Source: CAZJOD01 sp964547525 (lineage in GTDB: Bacteria; Bacillota; Clostridia; JAAYHZ01). From it: a DNA stretch of 12,225 bases. Positions 7,074 to 12,225 of this stretch are shown in pieces; positions within the stretch are counted from its first letter, which is position 1, and every line of letters starts with the position of its first letter. Position numbers and translations under genes: made by a program. The stretch is taken from assembly GCA_964547525.1 (NCBI GenBank), contig CAZJOD010000118.1, positions 1 through 12,225 of the forward strand, written 5' to 3'. The notes under the pieces were generated by a model. The model did not search any database. It was not told the origin of the DNA and saw nothing but the letters and a program-made list of their open reading frames with translations.

Positions 7074-8843
7074 TTACTTTAAAAATACGACTTCATGCTC
7101 TCCGTAGGGAACGTTAATTAATAAGCAGCTTCTACCGGATACTTCCGTTTGCTCGCATTGTGTTTTTTTACCACTTACTATACAGGATGTATAGCCGGTA
7201 TCCGGTAATCGTACGGTCAAACCGAGTTTGCTTTTTGCAGACACTGTAAGCTTTAATTGCGAGCCGGTTTGTTCTTTTATTTTTATTTTGCTTTCGGATC
7301 GGTCAAACCACCATTGACAAATTTGATCCGTACCCATGTGAATCACTCTGTATTTTTTTTCATGGATATATTCTAATATTTGATCTATCGCTTCATTACA
7401 CTCCGGTGATCGAGTAATATAAACGGGATGAAAAAACATTGCCATAGTCCATGAATTATATTTTGCTCTGTCTATTATACTTCTGATCCGCTCGATATCC
7501 TCGTCTCGGTGCTCATCCAATCGCACTCTCGCTTCATAAAAAACAATGGGAATATAAACATAGGGTAGTTTTTTATTATCGTGTTCGAAATCGTCATATA
7601 CAAAATGTGGATATGTCGTTCCGAAAGCTGTGCCTAAAACGTTTATCGGGTTAGGGTCGGGCATTAATCGTGTATGTGATCTACCGTTATCACCTTTTAT
7701 ACCCCTTGCCGAAGCCCATCTCGCCTGCTCGGTCCATCCGGTAAACATCAGGCAGTGGTTAACCGATGCTACCGGGGTTTTACCATAATACGACTCGTAC
7801 AGGTCAAGTTGTTCTTCCAATTCTTTTTGTGTGTAAAACTCTCTTGTTTTTACAAAATTAAAGTGTATCGAACATTCTTGCCCGTTTTCTATAATTTCAT
7901 TATATAATGATTTATCAATGGCAAAACCGGTCATATCTTTTTTTGGCATTATATTAAAATGATAAGGTAGATTGCGATTTTTCATCTTTTCCATTGCGGG
8001 TCTTTGGACATTAGAGGGGTCTGCTTCGTCGTCTCCTCCGTAATGTAGCAGTAAATCCGCAACACCGTTATCCTTTGGTGGAAGGAAGTGTTTTGCGGGT
8101 AAACATGCCCTATCTAATATTTTTTGTAAAATATACAAATGATAATCCGCATATGGAAGAGAGAGATCATGTGCCGATGTTAAAGCTATTCCGTCACCTG
8201 AACGGTACATTCCGTCACCGTCCCAATCTCTGTTTACCGGTCTGCCTTGATGAATTACACAAAGTGTTTGTGCGAGGTTATATGCAAAATAATAGCAATA
8301 TCCTTTTCCTTTCGAACAAACCGATACGGCACAATACCGGGAATGTCCCGAGAAGATGGAAAGAGATACGGGATCAAGCATTTCACCTATTACAGCGGAA
8401 TGGGTTGTTTTCACTTTCCGAACATTGGAAATGACAGGTAATGTGAATGAATAGGCTTCATCTATAGGTAAGTATTCACGCATGTTTTCAGAAATTGTTA
8501 TATATCCGTTTATAGTAAACTCGTCATCGGCTTGTAAAAATTCACTCTCTTCATATATACCGAATAAATCGTCCAATCCCCGGGTTTTAAGACCTATAAG
8601 AATACCGCCGTTTTCCACCCATTTATCCAGCTGAACTGCAATCGATTGAGAAACATACATATCGGTTAATATAATACATTTGTATTGATATATATCCTCA
8701 AGTGCCTTTTCAATACCGTAAACTATTTTTGTGTCTATTCCCAACTCGTCTAATATTTCTTCAGTATATACATCCCAATAATTCTTCTTTTGCGAATGTT
8801 TTTGTTTTTTAATACTTTCATCTAAAACACAAACAACTGACAA
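7074..8843 (-). CDS. Polysaccharide deacetylase-like protein with N-terminal amidotransferase-like domain
   Basis: The 589-residue product appears to have three parts. Residues about 20-200 resemble the flavodoxin/glutamine-amidotransferase-like fold found in beta-galactosidase trimerisation and ThuA-type domains (CIILTDMYVS, then LDKWVENGGILIGL). Residues about 255-510 look like a divergent NodB-type barrel: HYGGDDEAD (267-275) in the place of the first catalytic motif, CSIHFNF (324-330) in the place of the metal-binding histidines, and MFFHPVY (469-475) as a late HP motif. The last 75 residues look like a small beta-sandwich. In NodB enzymes these motifs bind a divalent metal and remove acetyl groups from sugars; here the activity is inferred. 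There is no signal peptide, which is unusual for a wall-directed deacetylase. The start is TTG at 8843: an in-frame stop lies just upstream, no ATG follows for a long way, and GGAGGG lies 11 nt before it. Confidence 0.82.
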   Translation of the reverse strand: MSVVCVLDESIKKQKHSQKKNYWDVYTEEILDELGIDTKIVYGIEKALEDIYQYKCIILTDMYVSQSIAVQLDKWVENGGILIGLKTRGLDDLFGIYEESEFLQADDEFTINGYITISENMREYLPIDEAYSFTLPVISNVRKVKTTHSAVIGEMLDPVSLSIFSGHSRYCAVSVCSKGKGYCYYFAYNLAQTLCVIHQGRPVNRDWDGDGMYRSGDGIALTSAHDLSLPYADYHLYILQKILDRACLPAKHFLPPKDNGVADLLLHYGGDDEADPSNVQRPAMEKMKNRNLPYHFNIMPKKDMTGFAIDKSLYNEIIENGQECSIHFNFVKTREFYTQKELEEQLDLYESYYGKTPVASVNHCLMFTGWTEQARWASARGIKGDNGRSHTRLMPDPNPINVLGTAFGTTYPHFVYDDFEHDNKKLPYVYIPIVFYEARVRLDEHRDEDIERIRSIIDRAKYNSWTMAMFFHPVYITRSPECNEAIDQILEYIHEKKYRVIHMGTDQICQWWFDRSESKIKIKEQTGSQLKLTVSAKSKLGLTVRLPDTGYTSCIVSGKKTQCEQTEVSGRSCLLINVPYGEHEVVFLK

Positions 8844-8879
8844 AAATTATCACTCCCTCCAAATTTGTATTAATAAAAT

Positions 8880-8988
8880 GATTTCACTGCAAAAAACTCA
8901 CTTTCTGAGAACCCGATGTACCGGTATCGCTTAAACGTCATCCTGCCGTTTATCATTGAAAACACCTTTGCCCATAATTTTATGCAAT
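8880..8988 (-). repeat. Intergenic repeat copy B (longest clean copy)
   Basis: This repeat lies in the gap after the UROD-like gene and before the deacetylase-like gene. It shares its whole order of blocks with copy A and its 3' block (8880-8921) with copy C. On the transcribed strand it contains AAACG-loop-CGTTT around CAGGATG, and a second small hairpin CTCA-GAAAG-TGAG. Conceptual translation of the same strand gives an open stretch ending SESEFFAVKSFY and a stop at 8870-8872. It has no Shine-Dalgarno sequence, and the frame is not kept in copy A. Confidence 0.6.
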
Positions 8989-9004
8989 AGAATCATTCAT
9001 ATTT

Positions 9005-10141
9005 TTAACTTCTTCCATGTGTCCTGTAATAGTTTAACCCTTCTATTAGAGTTTTAACATTTTCCCATTTTACTCCGGGTACCATTGAACTTGATATAGA
9101 GAGTGATAATCCGGTTTTCGGACCGTTTTCGACTAAAAATTTCAGCTCTTTTTTAATATCGTCCGGATTCCCCATTGGTAAAGTTCTTGTAACCGATACA
9201 CCTGCTCTTATATATAAGTCTTCATTGTCTCGTGTTTTCATTTTGCAAAGTTTTATATAATCTACTCCGTCTTCATATTGAAAGCCTTGAAATCCCTTAA
9301 CTCCACATTCTATTAAACCCGGCACCATTGGCGTTATATTACCATCGCAATGCCATATAACTGTAACTTTAGCATCTATTATAGGTTTGTAGCATTTTTC
9401 AAAGTACGGAAACCACAATCTTTCCATATCCTTTATGTTAACCAAAGTTCCCCTTGAATCGGTCATGTCATGATCGGCTCTGTATAGAGGCGGAAGTTTA
9501 TATAATTGATAAGCTTTTGCGGCTGCTTTGTTTTTTAAATATGCAAGCTCGGCTTGTAATTTAAAGTCTTTTTCCATAACCTCCGGATACAAAGCGAAGG
9601 CACAAAAATACCCGACATACCCGTATGTGCCGTATCTCATAAATGGAAAAGGACAAAACGCATACCCTGTTTTTAATATATCCTCTCCGAACAATTGCTG
9701 TATTTTTATTTCGGATTGGAAAATTTGTTCTATATATGATTCTTCTTTAAAATTTTTTATTTCAACTTGAATTTTAGGAAATATGTAAGCTTCCATGTGT
9801 GATATTACGTCTTCCGGAGTATTTATGTCCATACCGTTTACAGTGATTTTATGTGCTCCGGTAGTCGATGTCTTCTGCTTTCCTTCATACCCGCCATCGC
9901 CCATTGTTAAGGGGTTTTCAGGAATAAATTGATCTATAATATCAACATTCATTTTTTTTTGGGCTTTTAAATAAACGTTGACAGGATCTTTTATATAGCT
10001 CCCCGGGGGAACTTCGGCTATTCTTTCAATATGCGAATGTTGCATCAGGTGTATCATTGATATTGGAATACCTTTAGTTTCACGTCTTAAAACATTATCA
10101 TACGCAAACTTATTTTTTTGACAGTAATATTCAAAATCCAT
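9005..10141 (-). CDS. Uroporphyrinogen decarboxylase-like (URO-D superfamily) protein
   Basis: The 378-residue product carries landmarks of the URO-D/corrinoid methyltransferase TIM-barrel superfamily: ADHDMTDSRGTL (222-233), IWHCDGN followed by VPGLIECGVKGFQG (262-287), and RTLPMGNPDDIKKE (319-332). Members either decarboxylate uroporphyrinogen or move methyl groups to and from corrinoid proteins or thiols. Proteins of this divergent type also occur in sugar-catabolic clusters with unknown reactions. The HCDGN motif lacks the H-x-C spacing of the zinc-binding methyltransferases such as MtaA, and no haem or corrinoid gene is nearby. A haem role is therefore unlikely and the reaction is unknown. 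I start at the ATG at 10141 because GGAGG lies five bases upstream. A TTG ten codons earlier has no ribosome binding site. It is the first gene of the minus-strand run, with a predicted promoter at 10223-10251. Confidence 0.85.
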   Translation of the reverse strand: MDFEYYCQKNKFAYDNVLRRETKGIPISMIHLMQHSHIERIAEVPPGSYIKDPVNVYLKAQKKMNVDIIDQFIPENPLTMGDGGYEGKQKTSTTGAHKITVNGMDINTPEDVISHMEAYIFPKIQVEIKNFKEESYIEQIFQSEIKIQQLFGEDILKTGYAFCPFPFMRYGTYGYVGYFCAFALYPEVMEKDFKLQAELAYLKNKAAAKAYQLYKLPPLYRADHDMTDSRGTLVNIKDMERLWFPYFEKCYKPIIDAKVTVIWHCDGNITPMVPGLIECGVKGFQGFQYEDGVDYIKLCKMKTRDNEDLYIRAGVSVTRTLPMGNPDDIKKELKFLVENGPKTGLSLSISSSMVPGVKWENVKTLIEGLNYYRTHGRS

Positions 10142-10222
10142 TTCATCCTCCAATAAATTCATATTTGACAATTAATATGAACTGATATATCGGACATACA
10201 AACGCTTAATTGCCGTATAAAA

Positions 10223-10251
10223 ACATTAACATTTTTTTATTTACATTTCAA
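10223..10251 (-). promoter_or_regulatory. Predicted promoter of the minus-strand gene cluster
   Basis: Read on the minus strand, TTGAAA (10251-10246) is followed after 17 nt by TAATGT (10228-10223), which is preceded by TG one base away (extended -10 form). The -35 is good and the -10 is weak. Transcription would begin about 75 nt before the UROD-like ATG. Confidence 0.4.
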
Positions 10252-10257
10252 GTAAAT
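10239..10257. promoter_or_regulatory. Perfect dyad ATTTAC-N7-GTAAAT over the predicted -35 box
   Basis: Two perfect 6-bp arms are separated by 7 nt, and the spacer contains the predicted -35 hexamer of the minus-strand promoter. This position would suit a repressor that blocks RNA polymerase. The GTAAAT arm recurs as a direct repeat with the same 7-nt spacing at 10386-10404. The binding protein is unknown. Confidence 0.4.
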
Positions 10258-10340
10258 TTTTATTATGATTTTACTGAAAAAAAAAGAATTAAGAGACTTT
10301 AAGAATTGCTGAAAAACTTTTATAATTTTCTATACTATCT

Positions 10341-10368
10341 TTAACAGCTCTGTTCTTTGTGGTATACT
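10341..10368 (+). promoter_or_regulatory. Predicted promoter of the isomerase gene
   Basis: TTAACA (10341-10346) and TATACT (10363-10368) are separated by 16 nt, and TGG stands directly before the -10, giving an extended -10. Transcription would begin near 10375, about 78 nt before the ATG. A second -10-like TATAAT lies at 10374-10379. Confidence 0.55.
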
Positions 10369-10385
10369 GAATTTATAATGAACCG

Positions 10386-10404
10386 GTAAATATTGTCCGT
10401 AAAT
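10386..10404. repeat. Direct repeat GTAAAT-N7-GTAAAT
   Basis: Two identical hexamers lie 13 nt apart, start to start, just downstream of the predicted isomerase transcription start. The hexamer and the 7-nt spacing match the dyad at 10239-10257. This is a candidate site for a common regulator of both divergent units, but the region is AT-rich and chance cannot be excluded. Confidence 0.35.
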
Positions 10405-10452
10405 TAAAATTTAGAGAATACAGTATTGTTAAATCTGAAGGTGGTGATATTA

Positions 10453-11328
10453 ATGTTGCAAATCGGATGCTGTCTACCTGCCGCTTCGTTTGTTCCTCAG
10501 TTGGAAACAAAGCGATCAAATTTTATAAATACCCCGGAATATGTTAAAAACACTATGAATATATTGTCGGATTCAGGGTATTCGTTTGGTGAAATGACGG
10601 TAGGGTCCATAGCCAATTTATCTGATAAAGAATATTGTGATTTGAAAAAAGTTTTGTCCGGGACAAAAATTAAAGTACCTGTATTTAACAGTTTTATTCC
10701 TCCTTCTATTCCGTTGGCAGGTCCTAATGTTTCTAATCAAGCTATTAACGAGTACCTTGAGCATGCAATGACTCGTATAAAAGGGGTAGAAGGCGAGACG
10801 ATTATATTCGGAAGTGGAGGAGCCAGAAGTATCCCTAGTGATTTTTCATATAGGGAAGGAGAAAAGCAGATTATAGATTTTCTATGTTTATGTGAGTCTT
10901 ACGCCGATAAGACGGGTATTATAATAGCCTTAGAACCGCTAAATAAAAAAGAAACTAATTTTATAAATACTGTCGAAGAAGCCGTAAAATTGGTCATTGA
11001 ACTTCAACTACCGCACATTAAGGTATTAGCCGACTCGTATCATATGTTCATGGAAAACGAATCTTTCGATATTATACGTCAATTCCCGGAATATATTTTT
11101 CATATTCATATAGCCGATAAAAATAGAAGCTATCCCGGAGCTATTGTTGAAAACGGTGTTAATTTTCAGTCCCTATTTAAAGTATTGAAAGAAATTAGTT
11201 ATGCAAGAGGGGTGTCTGTAGAGTGTAAGTTTAATGATTTTGAAATTGATTCTAAAAAAACATACCAATATATAAATAAAATAATAAAAAATGTAGGTAT
11301 CGATACAAATTATCTACCGTTTACATAA
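10453..11328 (+). CDS. Sugar phosphate isomerase/epimerase-type TIM barrel
   Basis: The 291-residue product belongs to the xylose isomerase-like (AP endonuclease 2) TIM-barrel superfamily, which includes tagatose epimerases, hydroxypyruvate isomerase and IolE/IolI-type inositol enzymes. Residues expected to hold the divalent metal and catalyse the ketose-aldose or epimerisation step are in place: Glu161 in ALEPLN, Asp194 and His197 in ADSYH, His219 in HIHIAD and Glu257 in VECKF. The length is normal for the family. I start at the ATG at 10453 because AAGGTGGTG lies seven bases upstream; an in-frame TTG at 10426 has no such support. The gene is transcribed away from the minus-strand cluster and shares its intergenic control region, so a role in the same pathway is likely. 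The substrate cannot be read from sequence. There is no signal peptide. Confidence 0.9.
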   Translation: MLQIGCCLPAASFVPQLETKRSNFINTPEYVKNTMNILSDSGYSFGEMTVGSIANLSDKEYCDLKKVLSGTKIKVPVFNSFIPPSIPLAGPNVSNQAINEYLEHAMTRIKGVEGETIIFGSGGARSIPSDFSYREGEKQIIDFLCLCESYADKTGIIIALEPLNKKETNFINTVEEAVKLVIELQLPHIKVLADSYHMFMENESFDIIRQFPEYIFHIHIADKNRSYPGAIVENGVNFQSLFKVLKEISYARGVSVECKFNDFEIDSKKTYQYINKIIKNVGIDTNYLPFT

Positions 11329-11351
11329 AAAATATGATATATATTAATTAA

Positions 11352-11377
11352 TAATTAAATCTGCAAATGTTTAATTA
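11352..11377 (+). terminator. A/T-only stem-loop after the isomerase gene
   Basis: TAATTAAA and TTTAATTA form a perfect 8-bp stem with a 10-nt loop, 24 nt after the isomerase stop, and a TATATATTTTT stretch follows. The stem has no G-C pair, so it is a weak terminator at best. The repeated TGCAAAT at 11362 and 11378 is the only other structure I see in 11329-11460. Confidence 0.3.
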
Positions 11378-11460
11378 TGCAAATATATATTTTTAGCACA
11401 TAAAATATTTATTAACTATGTATGAATTAATAAGTAAAACTGTTATTTATACAAATATTA

Positions 11461-11469
11461 TGATATAAT
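11461..11469 (+). promoter_or_regulatory. Extended -10 promoter for the agrD-like gene
   Basis: TGATATAAT is an exact extended -10 (TG-N-TATAAT). Upstream there is only a poor -35, TGTTAT at 11441-11446 with 17-nt spacing. Transcription would begin near 11476, leaving an untranslated leader of about 290 nt before the agrD-like gene. Confidence 0.5.
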
Positions 11470-11540
11470 CGAAATCGGACTTGTTTATTAAACCTTTTAT
11501 TAGGGTTAAAGACTTAAGATGGAATTTATTAGGCTACAAA

Positions 11541-11698
11541 GTAATACTGTATGTTACATAGGGGTGTATATTTTTACAGGTATTTGCAAACAAAAAATAA
11601 AAATTTCTATCCGTGTTATCAAGTCTATGATTTGCATAAATTCTATAGTTATTGTAAATTTGTACAAGCTTACGGATTTATGTAACTGATTGTGTTAC
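11541..11698 (+). promoter_or_regulatory. Two similar dyads in the agrD leader
   Basis: GTAAT-ACTGTAT-GTTAC (11541-11557) and GTAAC-TGATTGT-GTTAC (11682-11698) have the same 17-nt length and the same outer bases. They lie 141 nt apart inside the leader. Paired sites of this sort could bind a dimeric regulator. A second weak promoter (TTGAAC 11701, TAATCT 11724, 17-nt spacer) begins just after the second dyad, which would suit control of a start nearer to agrD. Function is inferred only from layout. Confidence 0.3.
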
Positions 11699-11764
11699 TT
11701 TTGAACATTCATGAAGATTAAAATAATCTGCCTTGGATGACTCTATAAGAAAGGAGTGTTAGCG

Positions 11765-11890
11765 ATGAAACACAAATCATTGAAAATCGTTGCCGGAATT
11801 GCTTCCGTTGTAGCGACGTTGTTGGCTACATCCGCTTGCTGGTTATTTATACATCAACCGAAAGAGCCGACATCGCTGCAATCCAAGTAA
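11765..11890 (+). CDS. agrD: AgrD-like cyclic lactone autoinducer peptide precursor
   Basis: The 41-residue product has the three parts of a clostridial AgrD pheromone precursor. Residues 1-24 form a basic then hydrophobic, helix-prone leader (MKHKSLKIV...TSA). Cys25 opens the core CWLFI. Residues 31-38 give the acidic, proline-rich tail QPKEPTSL. In the known pathway the membrane protease AgrB cuts after the core and joins the Cys thiol to the last core residue as a thiolactone. The peptide is then trimmed, exported and sensed by a histidine kinase. By analogy with five-residue rings in clostridia, the predicted signal is a ring of Cys25 to Ile29, with or without a short Ser-Ala tail. The Shine-Dalgarno AAAGGAG lies eight bases before the ATG. 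AgrB is not present in the window and may lie to the right. Confidence 0.88.
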   Translation: MKHKSLKIVAGIASVVATLLATSACWLFIHQPKEPTSLQSK

Positions 11891-11901
11891 CACTACTTGC
11901 A

Positions 11902-11937
11902 GGAAGGCTGTATAAGGGTATCCTTTGCAGCCCTTCC
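11902..11937 (+). promoter_or_regulatory. Stem-loop between the agrD-like gene and the next gene
   Basis: GGAAGGCTG pairs with CAGCCCTTCC (one bulged C), and inside it AAGG-GTAT-CCTT forms a second stem. It begins 11 nt after the agrD stop. No U-run follows, so partial readthrough, mRNA processing or protection of a short agrD transcript is more likely than full termination. Confidence 0.5.
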
Positions 11938-11965
11938 ACTAATTTAGGGGGTTGTATATGATTTA

Positions 11966-12225
11966 ATGGACACTCGTAATAATAATGCCAAGCTTATCAA
12001 TTTACTATCATCAATAAAATTATTACTATTAATTTCGTCTGCTTTTATGCTTTTTCAAGAGTTGTTCTCCGGAAAAAAAGTAACGGAAATATTACTTGAA
12101 GGACCGCAGGCTTTTTTTACTAGCATAGCTTTATTCATTGCTCTTTTTTCATTATGGTTTTTTATAGGTTTTAGATTTTCTAAAAAAGAGAATGTTTTAA
12201 GAAAATTACAAAACATAATATTGTT
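11966..12225 (+). CDS. Membrane protein, N-terminal part (cut by right edge); possible Agr sensor
   Basis: The frame is open from the ATG at 11966 through the window end, giving 86 complete codons. Two hydrophobic segments are visible: residues about 16-36 (IKLLLLISSAFMLFQ) and about 49-71 (AFFTSIALFIALFSLWFFIG). A basic, helix-prone stretch (FRFSKKENVLRKLQ) follows, which could lead into a cytoplasmic domain. This layout fits the sensor part of a histidine kinase or another signalling protein, but nothing diagnostic is in view, and it does not resemble the start of AgrB. AGGGGG lies 14 nt before this ATG, which is far. It lies an ideal six nt before a two-codon ORF, ATG ATT TAA (11958-11966), whose stop overlaps the start as TAATG. 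Translation is therefore probably coupled. It follows agrD by 75 nt in the same direction. Confidence 0.6.
   Translation, partial: MDTRNNNAKLINLLSSIKLLLLISSAFMLFQELFSGKKVTEILLEGPQAFFTSIALFIALFSLWFFIGFRFSKKENVLRKLQNIIL

Noticed and set aside
8075..8434. A plus-strand open frame of 119 codons inside the deacetylase-like gene
   Set aside because: It lies antisense to a well-supported coding region with clear domain motifs and has no family features of its own.
3603..8990. Intergenic repeats as a CRISPR array
   Set aside because: The copies are thousands of bases apart, degenerate and separated by genes, with no regular spacers.
8870..8995. An open stretch ending SESEFFAVKSFY within repeat copy B
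   Set aside because: It looks protein-like, but has no ribosome binding site and only a short part follows an ATG. The equivalent region in copy A is in another frame and copy C stops early.
11519..11689. An open frame of 56 codons in the agrD leader, starting MEFIRLQSNTV
   Set aside because: No Shine-Dalgarno sequence, an isoleucine-rich composition typical of chance frames in AT-rich DNA, and its end overlaps the second dyad. Kept out of the gene list, though a leader peptide cannot be fully excluded.

Overview
The window is AT-rich DNA with Shine-Dalgarno-led genes. It carries a clostridial-type AgrD pheromone precursor and an FtsX-type ABC permease of the kind common in Firmicutes. This points to an anaerobic, low-GC member of the class Clostridia. 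Nothing visible fixes the genus.

Layout. (1) 2-1732, + strand: the 3' part of a two-domain FtsX-type ABC transporter permease, cut by the left edge. It ends at a strong hairpin (1792-1825) shared with the convergent gene. (2) 1851-10141, - strand: six co-directional genes. In transcription order they are a uroporphyrinogen-decarboxylase-like protein, a large polysaccharide-deacetylase-like protein, a 669-residue beta-propeller-like protein, a Gfo/Idh/MocA protein with GH109-like motifs, a six-bladed Kelch protein and a small lipoprotein. (3) 10142-10452: a divergent promoter region with repeated GTAAAT hexamers. (4) 10453-11328, + strand: a sugar isomerase/epimerase-type TIM barrel. (5) 11461-11890, + strand: a promoter with an extended -10, a leader of about 290 nt, and a 41-residue agrD-type gene that was found by eye. 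(6) 11966 to the right edge: the start of a membrane protein, probably the next gene of the agr-like locus.

The minus-strand genes together with the divergent isomerase look like an intracellular pathway for an unusual carbohydrate or glycoconjugate. An NAD-dependent Gfo/Idh/MocA enzyme, a TIM-barrel isomerase, a deacetylase-like hydrolase and a UROD-like enzyme are combined with two propeller proteins that lack signal peptides. No transporter, kinase or classical glycosidase is present, so the substrate cannot be named. Gaps after three of these genes hold imperfect copies of the same intergenic repeat, all in the same orientation. One copy sits within a nested inverted repeat of about 120 nt.

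The right end is a separate module. The AgrD-like peptide has a hydrophobic helix, a Cys-Trp-Leu-Phe-Ile core and a QPKEP tail, which predicts a five-residue thiolactone signal. Its AgrB protease and receptor are not in the window. All functional assignments come from reading motifs by eye; no database search was run.
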